Positions 8,551 to 16,652 of a stretch of DNA of 36,618 nucleotides are shown here, one piece after another. The notes under the pieces were generated by a model, which saw only the letters and a list, made by a program, of their open reading frames with translations, did no database searches and was not told the DNA's origin. Position numbers and translations under genes: made by a program. Positions within the stretch are counted from its first letter, which is position 1, and each line of letters begins with the position of its first letter. Where the stretch lies: positions 1-36,618 of the forward strand of contig CAMNCV010000093.1 in the NCBI GenBank assembly GCA_946534585.1. The letters are read 5' to 3'. The DNA comes from an uncultured Prevotellaceae bacterium. GTDB taxonomy: Bacteria > Bacteroidota > Bacteroidia > Bacteroidales > Bacteroidaceae.

Positions 8551-9354
8551 TTAGAAGAATATTCTCTCGGCGTTGTCGGTTGTAGTGCGTGCTACTTCTT
8601 CTGGTTCTACGCCGTAGGCTTCTGCCATGCGCTCTATAATATAAGGTATAAAACTGCTTTCATTTCTTTCTCCGCGATGTGGCACGGGTGCCATATAAGG
8701 AGCGTCGGTCTCAAGCACTATACGACTGAGCGGCACCACAGCGGGCAGCGTCGTGGGCAGATTGCTTTTCTTAAAAGTGAGTACACCGCCGATGCCAAGA
8801 GCGAAACCCTCAAACTGAAGCAGTTCCTGGGCCTCATGCTCATTGCCAGTAAAGCAATGGAATACTCCGCCATGCAGTCCTTTCTCGTAGCGACGGAGTA
8901 TGCGCACCATCTCGTTTTGAGCCTTCCGGCAGTGAATCATCAGTGGCAATCCTGTCTCCACTGACCATTCCACCTGACGCTCAAAGGCTTCCAACTGCTC
9001 ATTTTCGAACTCCCTCGACCAGTAGAAGTCGAGTCCTACTTCGCCGATAGCGATTAGTCGTCGGAGGGTTGTGGGGTTTTCATGCCTTGAGAGTTCGGCA
9101 TCTATCTCTCCTTTTATCTGTGCCAACACTTGCTCATAGTCTCCGTTCACGTCTTCAGGATGCAGTCCCATCATACCATAGCAATAGTCGGGATAGCTCT
9201 CACACACTTCGCTAATCGTACGCAACGACTCAAGGTTGATGGCAGGCACGAGCAGTTTCACTGCACCTGCTTCACGTGCACGCTGTATCACGAGGTCTCT
9301 GTCGTCGCAAAATTCCTCTCCGTCGATATGCGTATGTGTGTCAATATAATTCAT
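8551..9354 (-). CDS. TatD-family metal-dependent hydrolase
   Basis: A 267-residue TIM-barrel metallohydrolase of the TatD/YcfH group. Metal-site motifs are present: DTHTHID at 5-11, IGEVGLDFYW, the histidine in LMIHCRKA, VFHCFTG and LETDAPYMAP near the C-terminus. TatD homologues show DNase activity in vitro and have been tied to DNA repair and D-Tyr-tRNA handling, so the substrate is left general. It is the middle gene of a three-gene operon, 46 nt after the polyprenyl synthase and directly abutting the helicase. Confidence 0.93.
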   Translation of the reverse strand: MNYIDTHTHIDGEEFCDDRDLVIQRAREAGAVKLLVPAINLESLRTISEVCESYPDYCYGMMGLHPEDVNGDYEQVLAQIKGEIDAELSRHENPTTLRRLIAIGEVGLDFYWSREFENEQLEAFERQVEWSVETGLPLMIHCRKAQNEMVRILRRYEKGLHGGVFHCFTGNEHEAQELLQFEGFALGIGGVLTFKKSNLPTTLPAVVPLSRIVLETDAPYMAPVPHRGERNESSFIPYIIERMAEAYGVEPEEVARTTTDNAERIFF

Positions 9355-9400
9355 AATGCTGAATTCAGATTTTCACAATTCATAGCGTGTCATCCGCTAC

Positions 9401-10396
9401 TTACTTCTCTCGTTTCATCATCTTTGCGGCATATTCGCATAAGGGCTGCTTACGCTCCTCTGCCACGCTGACTTCGGCAAGAGCCTTGAGAGCCTTGTGG
9501 TAGTACTCTTCCATTTCCTCACGAGCCATGCGGTCGATACCGAGTTTGTTGTAGAGTGCCATCACCGCGGCTACCTTCTCACTGCGGTCAAACTGCGAAG
9601 CGGTTATCCAGCGCTCCAGCTCCTGCTTTTCCGCACCCTGAGCTAAGCGTAAAGCATTGATTAGCATGTATGTCTTCTTATTGCTCGTTATGTCTCCTCC
9701 TATTTCCTTTCCAAACACAGCAGGGTCGCCATAGACGTCAAGATAATCGTCCTGTAACTGGAATGCCAGCCCCATTGCTTCAGCAAACTGATACAGTCGC
9801 TGCGTATCCTGCTTGTCAGCGCCTGCCATTATGGCTCCAATCTTTACCGCACAACCCAGCAACACGCTCGTCTTCAAGCGTATCATCTCTATATATTCTT
9901 CTTCGGTAACGTCGCTACGCGATTCGAAATCGACATCGAGCTGCTGACCATGGTTTATCATTATGGCGGTATCTATAAAGGCATTGCATATCTCTGTGCG
10001 CTTGGAATCTATCTCTGCCTTCGCCGATTGCTTGCTGCTGTATGCCTCACTGAATTCTCCCATCCACTTCATTGCCAGACAAAGCATATTGTCGCCAGAG
10101 AGAATGGCAGTGTTTTCGTTCCACTTACGGTGCACGGTAGGCATGCCACGGCGTACGTCGGCCTTATCCATCACGTCGTCGTGGAGCAATGTGAAGTTAT
10201 GGTATGTCTCTAATGCAACGGCTTGCGGCAGCACGTCGGTGCCATGCTCCTGCCACATTTCGTAGGCCATCATCATGAGCATGGGGCGCATACGCTTGCC
10301 GCCGAGCGACAAGACATAGCGTATTGGTGCGTAAAGTCCGCTTGGCTCAACGTCAATCGGCAGACTATTGATATAGTTGTTTATCTCCTTAAGCAT
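9401..10396 (-). CDS. Polyprenyl diphosphate synthase (trans-isoprenyl)
   Basis: A 331-residue all-helical prenyl chain-elongation enzyme. The first aspartate-rich motif is DDVMD (D73, D74, D77) followed by RRGMPTVH, and the second is LQDDYLD. GGKRMRP near 32-38 is the IPP/substrate-binding segment. It condenses IPP onto an allylic diphosphate. Residues before the first Asp motif, which set chain length, do not let me choose between farnesyl, geranylgeranyl or longer products. First gene of the unit with tatD and the helicase; no clear -7 box lies directly upstream. Confidence 0.9.
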   Translation of the reverse strand: MLKEINNYINSLPIDVEPSGLYAPIRYVLSLGGKRMRPMLMMMAYEMWQEHGTDVLPQAVALETYHNFTLLHDDVMDKADVRRGMPTVHRKWNENTAILSGDNMLCLAMKWMGEFSEAYSSKQSAKAEIDSKRTEICNAFIDTAIMINHGQQLDVDFESRSDVTEEEYIEMIRLKTSVLLGCAVKIGAIMAGADKQDTQRLYQFAEAMGLAFQLQDDYLDVYGDPAVFGKEIGGDITSNKKTYMLINALRLAQGAEKQELERWITASQFDRSEKVAAVMALYNKLGIDRMAREEMEEYYHKALKALAEVSVAEERKQPLCEYAAKMMKREK

Positions 10397-10467
10397 ATTG
10401 GTCTGTATATTATATTTGTATGTTATTTTTTATATTAACGCAGCAATGCGCTGTTTATTGTGCAAAT

Positions 10468-10499
10468 GCCCCCGCAATGCACACAGGCATTGTGAGGGC
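10468..10499 (-). terminator. Hairpin after the TonB-C gene
   Basis: A 13-bp stem (10468-10480 with 10487-10499, one C-A mismatch and one G-T pair) with a 6-nt loop lies between the TonB-C gene stop and the polyprenyl synthase start. Only a short T run follows on the minus strand, so it is a weak terminator or a 3'-end stabilising stem. Confidence 0.4.
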
Positions 10500-10584
10500 T
10501 TCTTGTAGCAATCCCGCATACAGGCTCATCACCGAGCACGCATGGGGCGGAATATTGTTCAGGTGTTATTTCGTTTTCAGTGGT

Positions 10585-11322
10585 TTACAAGCGGAACGTC
10601 ACCGGCATGGTGAAACGCACGCGGCAAACCTGCCCGCCATTATTTCCCGGCATCCATTTTGGCATTCCGAGGATGAGACGCACGGCTTCATTCTCCAGAT
10701 AAGGGTCGCTCGACTTCACTGGTATGGCGTTGGATATCGTTCCGTCACGCTCTACCACGAAGCTTATCACAACTCTGTCCTGTACTCCAAATTCCTTTGG
10801 CAGAGCCGGATAGGTCTGGTTCTCACGGAAATATTTCATCAATTTCTCACGACCGCCTATGCAGTATGGCATTTTGTCGGCCTTTTCGAGTACTGGAGGC
10901 AATCCTACACCTGGCTTGCTCACTTCTCTCTGCTTCTTGACTGCTTCGCGAGAAGCTAAGGCATGGTTTGACATGGAGTGGTCAACCTCACGCTCACCCG
11001 ATACCGACTGTTGCACGGTGCCCTGTGATTTCTGCACGTTCTCAGCCGGGACGATAGATACCATGTATGTACCAGAGCCTGCAAACGGTGGCAGTGTCTC
11101 AAAAAACTCTCGTATTTCCTTACGCAGTCCTACTTCGATGGTGCGGCTCATGGCCACATCACTTACCTTGCCTACGCTGTCAATGGTGTAGTATATGTTC
11201 TGCCTGTTGCTCACCATACGGCCGAACTCTATCATCTTGGCCTCGATGGCCTCTGCGTTCTGTGCATGGAGGCCTACGAAGCCTGCCACAGCACATAGGG
11301 TAAATAGCAATATTCTTTTCAT
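10585..11322 (-). CDS. Secreted TonB C-terminal domain protein
   Basis: A 245-residue protein with a signal peptide ending near MKRILLFTLCAVAGFVGLHA and a C-terminal TonB box-binding fold. Typical TonB_C features are YPALPKEFGVQDRVVISFVV, a DGTIS turn, PYLENEAVRLI, MPKWMPGNNGG and a final VRFTMPVTFRL strand. It lacks the N-terminal anchor and Pro-rich spacer of a true energy transducer, so it is probably a periplasmic stand-alone TonB_C protein rather than TonB itself. The middle region (about 100-160) is unassigned. It lies 80 nt downstream of a lipoprotein gene on the same strand and may share its transcript. Confidence 0.8.
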   Translation of the reverse strand: MKRILLFTLCAVAGFVGLHAQNAEAIEAKMIEFGRMVSNRQNIYYTIDSVGKVSDVAMSRTIEVGLRKEIREFFETLPPFAGSGTYMVSIVPAENVQKSQGTVQQSVSGEREVDHSMSNHALASREAVKKQREVSKPGVGLPPVLEKADKMPYCIGGREKLMKYFRENQTYPALPKEFGVQDRVVISFVVERDGTISNAIPVKSSDPYLENEAVRLILGMPKWMPGNNGGQVCRVRFTMPVTFRL

Positions 11323-11402
11323 AATACGTTAGTTTTTTAGTTCGGACTGCATCTGATGCGTAATCCGAAAGGGGTTAACTTTTATCTTGTTTCATCAATC
11401 TG

Positions 11403-12392
11403 TCATTCCATCGTGAGTTCAAAGCCAACCTTGCCTTTGTTGCCGTTGACAAAGGTTCCTTTATAGGTCTTGCCCGTCACCTTGCCTGCGAAGCGTCCAA
11501 TGTATTTCTCGCCGTTGTTTTTGAAGGCATCAATCACGAGTTCTCCCGTCTTACCGTCGTAGTCTGCAAATACCAGTTCCTTCTTGCCTGAGGCTACAAC
11601 GTAGTATCCTCCCTCTTTGCTTATCTGCAAAGGACAGTCTTTCTCTCCACCGATTTTGCCACGGAAGTTATATGTATGCATCGTGGGGTCAAAACCATTG
11701 TCGCCGGCCACGGGGCGGTTCAGCGTGAAGTACTTCAGCGTGCGCTTCTCTACACGCCCATCAACCTTGCGCTTTGTCCAGTTGCCGTACTTATCGAAGT
11801 CAATGTATGTAAACTGTGTATTTATCTGCTCCTGCTCCGAACCGTCATGGAACTGCTGCTTGCCTTTCTTCGCACGCAGCAAGCCCTTGTCGTCATACTC
11901 ATAGGTCACGCGCCATTCGTAGCCTTCGCCGCTACCATCTACGACCGCAAGTTTGCCGTTTTTCCACTCATAGTCTTCGGAAGACTCATACTGCACGTAG
12001 CTGTTTATCTCGCCACGGGCATTACGTTTCAGGCATATACGCTCCAACTCCACTGGCGTCTGGGTAAATGGGTCGTAGCCATCAATGAGCAACAAACGAC
12101 CGTTGCGACCGTAGTCATAGGTCATTGTTGGCTCGTTGTATGTGATACTCTTCACCGGTCCGTGTACCTCCATGTACTCCAGGTCAGGGGTTTCCTGCTT
12201 TGCCAGTCGCTCACTGTCGGCTGTCCAGCGTGCCTCGGCAGCAGCTACGGAATCTGCCATGGCAGCAGCCTTAGCAGCGGCATCAGCCAGAGAATCTGCA
12301 TTGTCAGCTGCTCCGTTAGTCTTATTGCCACAAGCTGCGAAGCCTGCACATAACATCACAATTATAGTGGGAAGTGACAATCTTTTTATCAT
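11403..12392 (-). CDS. Lipoprotein of unknown function with YD-like repeats
   Basis: A 329-residue putative lipoprotein. The signal peptide ends in AGFAAC (lipid-accepting Cys at 21) and is followed by an Ala/Asp/Ser-rich linker to about residue 65. The central region (about 75-220) holds short strand-turn motifs such as MTYDYGRNGRLLLIDGYD and VTYEYDDKGLLRAKKG, reminiscent of YD/RHS-type or WG-like beta repeats. The C-terminal third (FRGKIGGEKDCPL to the end) looks like another beta domain ending in GTFVNGNKGKVGFEL. I do not recognise the family. It has its own promoter, and the TonB-C gene follows it. Confidence 0.75.
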   Translation of the reverse strand: MIKRLSLPTIIVMLCAGFAACGNKTNGAADNADSLADAAAKAAAMADSVAAAEARWTADSERLAKQETPDLEYMEVHGPVKSITYNEPTMTYDYGRNGRLLLIDGYDPFTQTPVELERICLKRNARGEINSYVQYESSEDYEWKNGKLAVVDGSGEGYEWRVTYEYDDKGLLRAKKGKQQFHDGSEQEQINTQFTYIDFDKYGNWTKRKVDGRVEKRTLKYFTLNRPVAGDNGFDPTMHTYNFRGKIGGEKDCPLQISKEGGYYVVASGKKELVFADYDGKTGELVIDAFKNNGEKYIGRFAGKVTGKTYKGTFVNGNKGKVGFELTME

Positions 12393-12454
12393 AATACCTA
12401 AGTTTTAGTTGGAGTTAAGCGGTAAAATTACCACAATAATTCAATTTTTCTGTG

Positions 12455-12487
12455 GCAAAGTTAATGATATTTATCAATAATCCCAAA
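12455..12487 (-). promoter_or_regulatory. Sigma-ABfr promoter of the lipoprotein gene
   Basis: On the minus strand TTTG (complement of 12484-12487) and TAACTTTGC (complement of 12455-12463) are separated by 20 nt, a full match to the Bacteroidetes consensus. The start site is near 12448, about 56 nt before the ATG. Confidence 0.75.
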
Positions 12488-12583
12488 GAAAAACTGATAA
12501 AAAAGTAAAAATTGCAGTAATTCACCACAAAATTACGATATTTGCAAAGTTGAGTTTACAAATATTTGCAGTTCCCGCTATGA

Positions 12584-12672
12584 ATAATCGCATAGCCTTT
12601 ACACTGTAATCACTATCAGATTACCTGGTAATAGCTATGCGATTACAGTGTAAACGCTATGCGATTAGATTG
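12584..12672. repeat. 22-bp-period repeat array A (4 units)
   Basis: Four units of a 19-bp inverted-repeat core (GTAA...TTAC) plus a 3-nt linker begin at about 12584, 12606, 12628 and 12650. The core at 12628-12646 reads GTAATAGCTATGCGATTAC. The outer units also form a long inverted repeat: 12586-12611 pairs with 12641-12666 at 25 of 26 positions, leaving a 29-nt loop. It occupies the 313-nt gap between uxuA and the lipoprotein gene, which otherwise holds only the lipoprotein promoter. Confidence 0.85.
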
Positions 12673-12705
12673 CATGGGAATTACGGTGAGAAATCCCAGG
12701 CTGTC

Positions 12706-13965
12706 TTAATCGAAAAATCCCGGTTGGTGATACTCTATACCAAGCTCTTCATCTACCGCAGCGATGATGCCCTGTACCTGACCGAGGGCAAACATACGGC
12801 CGAGCAACGTGTAGCCGGCATTATGCCCATGGCTCTTTTCATCGAACACACCGCCCGGCTCATCAGTAAATGTCATGCCGTGATCTACGCGCATAGGCAG
12901 ACGGCGCTTACGCTGCTGGTCTTCCTTTTCGAAAATACGCGTGATCTTCACGAGTTTGCCATTGCCACTGAGATGCGAGGCTTCGGTAAAGTCGCCATTG
13001 TCGAAGATATGGCAAAGGCGCAGGTGTACGAAGTGGGTGCGCTCGTGATATTTCTCTGCCAGTCGTATGATGTCGTTGTGGGCACCTGCCGAGAGGCTGC
13101 CGGCACAGAAGGTTAGTCCATTATGCTTATTTGGCACGGCATCAAGGAACCACTGTATGTCGTCGTCGCAGTTGACGATACGGGGCAGTCCGAGTATCGC
13201 AAATGGTGGGTCGTCAGGATGTACGCACATATCGATGTCATACTCATCGCAGATGGGCATGATGGCCTCAAGCCACGTCTTCATGTTCTCACGCAACTGC
13301 TCTTTGGTTACGCCCTTATACAATGAGAGCAGGTCGCGGAACAGCTCCACGGGACGTTCGTCGCCCTCCTTGAAGTTACCACTCACAAAGCCCTGCGTCT
13401 TGATGACGATAGTGTCCACCAAGTCGTGGTCATACTGCGGCGTAGCCTTCTGGTGTATGGCCTCCACCTCTGCCATAAGGTCACGCTCTGCGCCACACGA
13501 CACATTGCGTTTCCTCCACTCTTCCATCGCTCCCTCGCGCTTCAGTATGTAGATATCGAAGTAAGCAAACTCTGCCCAGTTGAAGTATAGGTTGCTCGCG
13601 CCATTGGGATTTTCATGTGCCAGGTCGGTGCGTGCCCAGTCAAGCACAGGCATGAAGTTGTAGCATACGCAGTGTATGCCTTCCTTTCCGAGGTTGGCGA
13701 GCGACTCCTTATATACCTCTATCTGCTTATCGCGGTCGGGTCCGCCGTACTTTATCGTCTCGGTGACGGGCAGAGACTCTACCACTTCCCACGTCATGCC
13801 GTAGCTCTCGATATACTCTTTGAGGTCGCGTATCTTCTCACGTGTCCACACTTCTCCCAACGGCACGTCGTGCAATGCCGTTACTATCCCCTCTACTCCT
13901 ATCTGTTTCAACATGGCAAGCGTGATCTTATCATTCTTGCCAAACCAACGCCAAGTTCTGATCAT
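12706..13965 (-). CDS. uxuA: Mannonate dehydratase
   Basis: A 419-residue UxuA-family enzyme, somewhat longer than the about 394 residues of E. coli UxuA. It dehydrates D-mannonate to 2-keto-3-deoxy-D-gluconate in hexuronate breakdown, using Mn2+ or Fe2+ in a TIM barrel. Recognisable segments are the N-terminal TWRWFGKNDKI, GIVTALHDVPLGEVW, VESLPVTETIKYG, VCYNFMPVLDWARTDL, the metal-site MCVHPDDPP, FCAGSLSAG, HLRLCH and the C-terminal MRVDHG. It is transcribed after the SDR gene (49-nt gap), which very likely makes its substrate. Cytosolic. Confidence 0.96.
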   Translation of the reverse strand: MIRTWRWFGKNDKITLAMLKQIGVEGIVTALHDVPLGEVWTREKIRDLKEYIESYGMTWEVVESLPVTETIKYGGPDRDKQIEVYKESLANLGKEGIHCVCYNFMPVLDWARTDLAHENPNGASNLYFNWAEFAYFDIYILKREGAMEEWRKRNVSCGAERDLMAEVEAIHQKATPQYDHDLVDTIVIKTQGFVSGNFKEGDERPVELFRDLLSLYKGVTKEQLRENMKTWLEAIMPICDEYDIDMCVHPDDPPFAILGLPRIVNCDDDIQWFLDAVPNKHNGLTFCAGSLSAGAHNDIIRLAEKYHERTHFVHLRLCHIFDNGDFTEASHLSGNGKLVKITRIFEKEDQQRKRRLPMRVDHGMTFTDEPGGVFDEKSHGHNAGYTLLGRMFALGQVQGIIAAVDEELGIEYHQPGFFD

Positions 13966-13993
13966 GTTCTTTGTATCTCACAACTAATAACCT

Positions 13994-14012
13994 GCAAAGC
14001 AAGCGGCTTTGC
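13994..14012. other. Small hairpin between the SDR and uxuA genes
   Basis: A GCAAAGC/GCTTTGC inverted repeat with a short loop lies in the 49-nt spacer between the two genes. It could stabilise a processed mRNA end or be incidental. Confidence 0.3.
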
Positions 14013-14014
14013 CA

Positions 14015-14827
14015 CTACATTGCATATGTATTAAATCCACCATCAACCACAGCTACGGTGCCAGTAACGAATTTTGATGCGTCAGACATAAGGTAATGTA
14101 TCGTGCCGCATAGCTCTTCTGGCTCACCCATGCGTCCAAATGGGGTTTGGCGCACTACGTCGTTGCCTCGCTCCGTGTACGTACCGTCAGGATTGGTGAG
14201 AAGCGAACGGTTCTGCTCGGTAATGAAAAATCCTGGTGCTATAGCGTTGACGCGGATGCCCTCGCCAAACTTCTTTGCGCACTCGTGTGCCATATAGGCC
14301 GTAAAGTTGCTGATGCCAGCCTTGGCTGCTGCATAGCCACAGACGCGAGTCATAGGGCGGAAGGCTGCCATCGACGAGAAATTGATGATGCTTCCCTTTC
14401 CCTGCTCTACCATAGGTTTAAGGAATACCTGCGTAGGAATTACTGTTCCGGTGAGGTTCAGGTTCAATACCTGCTGGAATGCCTCTGTCTTCAAATCGAA
14501 GAAGTTCTGGTCTGGTCCTATCGTAGCACCTGCCTGATTGCCTCCGGCAGCGTTGAGCAGGGTGTCAACACGATCATATTTCTTCACGATATAGTCGCAG
14601 GTCTCCTGTATCTGCTCTTGGTTCATGACGTCCATCTTTACGAACTCACAAGCTCCGCCGGACTCAGTGATGTCCTTTACGATAGCTGCGCCAACGTCTT
14701 CCTTTCTGCCACCGATGATTACTTTTGCTCCCTCAAGCGCAAGATACTTAGCGATGGCACGCCCAAGTACTCCCGTTCCGCCTGTGATGACTACTACGTA
14801 GTCCTTGATGTTGAATAGATTACCCAT
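14015..14827 (-). CDS. SDR-family oxidoreductase, probable D-mannonate (fructuronate) oxidoreductase
   Basis: A 270-residue classical short-chain dehydrogenase. The cofactor glycine motif is TGGTGVLG (15-22), NAAGG is near 92-96, and the catalytic residues are S151/S152, Y165 and K169 in GYAAAKAG. Its place directly before uxuA supports reduction of D-fructuronate to D-mannonate. This is the job UxuB does in E. coli through an unrelated long-chain dehydrogenase, so it would be a non-orthologous replacement. The biochemical role is inferred from context; the fold and SDR activity are clear. Its mRNA leader carries a 23-bp dispersed repeat. Confidence 0.88.
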   Translation of the reverse strand: MGNLFNIKDYVVVITGGTGVLGRAIAKYLALEGAKVIIGGRKEDVGAAIVKDITESGGACEFVKMDVMNQEQIQETCDYIVKKYDRVDTLLNAAGGNQAGATIGPDQNFFDLKTEAFQQVLNLNLTGTVIPTQVFLKPMVEQGKGSIINFSSMAAFRPMTRVCGYAAAKAGISNFTAYMAHECAKKFGEGIRVNAIAPGFFITEQNRSLLTNPDGTYTERGNDVVRQTPFGRMGEPEELCGTIHYLMSDASKFVTGTVAVVDGGFNTYAM

Positions 14828-14877
14828 TTCTTTTGTAATATTTATTAAGATTTATTGCTTTGTATGCAATGTTTAAA

Positions 14878-14900
14878 GGTGGTAACTAATAGAACCCACC
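14878..14900. repeat. 23-bp dispersed repeat, copy a (SDR mRNA leader)
   Basis: An imperfect inverted repeat, GGTGGTAACTAATAG then AACCCACC, with a GGTGG/CCACC stem. The same motif ends the MITE-like element (22589-22611) and recurs at 36102-36124. Here it would lie at the extreme 5' end of the SDR-uxuA transcript, just after the -7 box. Confidence 0.75.
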
Positions 14901-14905
14901 TAAAG

Positions 14906-14914
14906 GCAAAGTTA
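14906..14914 (-). promoter_or_regulatory. -7 element of the SDR-uxuA promoter
   Basis: TAACTTTGC on the minus strand is a full -7 match. The sequence 19-21 nt upstream has no TTTG, so the -33 box is weak and an activator may be needed. It is back-to-back with the nucleotidase promoter. Confidence 0.5.
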
Positions 14915-14945
14915 CGAAAAAAAAATGAGATAGCACCACTTTTAC

Positions 14946-14976
14946 TTTGAAATCTCACGAAAATTAACTAACTTTG
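14946..14976 (+). promoter_or_regulatory. Sigma-ABfr promoter of the 5'-nucleotidase gene
   Basis: TTTG at 14946-14949 and TAACTTTG at 14969-14976 are 19 nt apart, a strong consensus match. The start site is near 14983, giving a leader of about 28 nt before the ATG at 15011. Confidence 0.75.
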
Positions 14977-15010
14977 TGTCCAAATAAACAAAAACGAAAA
15001 TTTATGATAT

Positions 15011-16591
15011 ATGAAAGCAAATGTTAAAGAGGCAATCCTTATGGCATTGCTTATAGCGTGTACTGTACTTCCGTCTTATTCAAAAAAGCCAAAGATTGAT
15101 AAGGCTGGAAAGCCAAAGAGCGTGGTAATACTCTATGAGAATGACGCACATTGCGCCGTTGACGGCTACACTCGCTTGCGCGGTCTGGCCGACGCCATCA
15201 GCAAAGCTGACACAGCCTACGTCGGTGTGGTATCGTCAGGCGATTTCCTACAGGGTGCTCTTGCGGGAGCAATATCGCGCGGTCAGTATATCACTGATAT
15301 CATGCGCCCGGTATCTTACGATGCCGTGACACTCGGAAACCACGAATTCGACTATGGCACGGAGCGCATGATTGAACTGCTTCAGATGCTGGGAGCACCA
15401 GTTGTGTCAAGCAATTTCTTTAAGTTTGGAGCCACAGAGCCGGTTTATCAGCCTTATATAATAAAGGAGTATGGCAACCGCTGCGTTGCTTTCATCGGCA
15501 CAACGACACCCGAAACCATGCGCTCTGAGGGCTATGCCTTCCGTGATAGCGACGGTAGGCAGACCTATGACCTGCGCACTTCCGACGTATATGCCTTGGT
15601 ACAAAAGGCTGCCAATGAGGCTCGCAACGAGGGTGCAGACTATGTTGTGGTGCTGTCGCATCTCGGAGAAGAGGTACGCTCCACTGGTATCACATCACAC
15701 GAACTGGTACAAGCCACGCGCGGCATCGACATAGTGCTTGACGGTCATACCCATGCCGTGGTACCATGTGACACGGTATTGAATGCTGACGGAATGCCTG
15801 TGCCTATCACCCAGACAGGAACTCAGCTTGCAAACATAGGCAAACTGCTTATTGACTGCAACGGAAGAATTAGCCTTTCGCTTATTCCTACGGACAGCAT
15901 AGCCTATAGCAACGTATGCGTAAGCGCAGCTACTGATAGCATAAAAGCCTTGATGAACAGCGTTACGAGCCGTCACATTGCGCGACTTCCCTTCCCACTG
16001 TCAGTGCATGAAGCCGACGGAAACGGCTGGCTCGTGCGCCATAACGCCGCAGGTATCGGCGACCTCGTAGCCGATGCTTTCCGCAGCTGCATGGATGCAG
16101 AGATAGGTCTCGTCAATGGTGGAAGTCTGCGAAACAGTCTTCCCGAGGGTAATCTGACCTATGGCGACATTGTTTCCGTACAACCTTTCGACAACCACAT
16201 GTGCCTTATAGAGGCGACTGGTGAGCAATTGATGGGTATGCTGATGAAGTGTACGCAGAAATGTCCTGAGTATGACGGTTCGTTCCCACACGTATCGGGT
16301 ATGAAATACACCGTTCATGCGTTGTCAGACCGCATCACCGACGTTGAGATTTACAACCGTTCCAGCGACCGTTACGAACCGCTTGACTTGCAACGCACGT
16401 ACACCGTGGGCCTCAACGACTACTACAGCAACGGCGGGTTCTACAGTACACTGAAAGACTGCCGCTTACTTCGCTCTACAACTATGCTCAGCCGTGATGC
16501 CCTTGCCAATTACCTTGAAGCCTCGAAAGACGGCACCGTCAGTGAAGCATATCGCCAACAGCAAGGCAGAGTGACAGTTCTTGATGACTGA
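15011..16591 (+). CDS. 5'-nucleotidase / UDP-sugar hydrolase-like lipoprotein (UshA family)
   Basis: A 526-residue two-domain nucleotidase. The N-terminal calcineurin-like metallophosphatase has the metal-site motifs ENDAHC, VSSGDF, LGNHEFDYG, LSHLGEE and DGHTHA. The C-terminal 5_nucleotid_C domain has NGGSLRNSLPEGNLTYGDIVSVQPFDN (split by the substrate loop) and YSNGGFY near the end. LIAC at 14-17 fits a lipobox, so it is probably tethered in the periplasm or on the surface. It should hydrolyse nucleotides or UDP-sugars to scavenge nucleosides and phosphate. It is monocistronic and convergent with the large GH2 gene. Confidence 0.92.
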   Translation: MKANVKEAILMALLIACTVLPSYSKKPKIDKAGKPKSVVILYENDAHCAVDGYTRLRGLADAISKADTAYVGVVSSGDFLQGALAGAISRGQYITDIMRPVSYDAVTLGNHEFDYGTERMIELLQMLGAPVVSSNFFKFGATEPVYQPYIIKEYGNRCVAFIGTTTPETMRSEGYAFRDSDGRQTYDLRTSDVYALVQKAANEARNEGADYVVVLSHLGEEVRSTGITSHELVQATRGIDIVLDGHTHAVVPCDTVLNADGMPVPITQTGTQLANIGKLLIDCNGRISLSLIPTDSIAYSNVCVSAATDSIKALMNSVTSRHIARLPFPLSVHEADGNGWLVRHNAAGIGDLVADAFRSCMDAEIGLVNGGSLRNSLPEGNLTYGDIVSVQPFDNHMCLIEATGEQLMGMLMKCTQKCPEYDGSFPHVSGMKYTVHALSDRITDVEIYNRSSDRYEPLDLQRTYTVGLNDYYSNGGFYSTLKDCRLLRSTTMLSRDALANYLEASKDGTVSEAYRQQQGRVTVLDD

Positions 16592-16619
16592 ACGCTGCAC
16601 GACACTGACCTATATATTT

Positions 16620-16652
16620 ATTCCTTGGGAGACTTAAAGTTTCTCAAGGAAT
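16620..16652. terminator. Hairpin between convergent nucleotidase and GH2 genes
   Basis: A 13-nt stem (16620-16632 with 16640-16652, ATTCCTTG on one side and CAAGGAAT on the other, with one internal mismatch) spans the GH2 stop codon. A/T-rich but not uniform tails flank it. It is probably a weak bidirectional terminator. Confidence 0.5.

Noticed and set aside
11676..12353. 225-codon plus-strand ORF
   Set aside because: Antisense shadow of the lipoprotein, which has its own promoter and lipobox.
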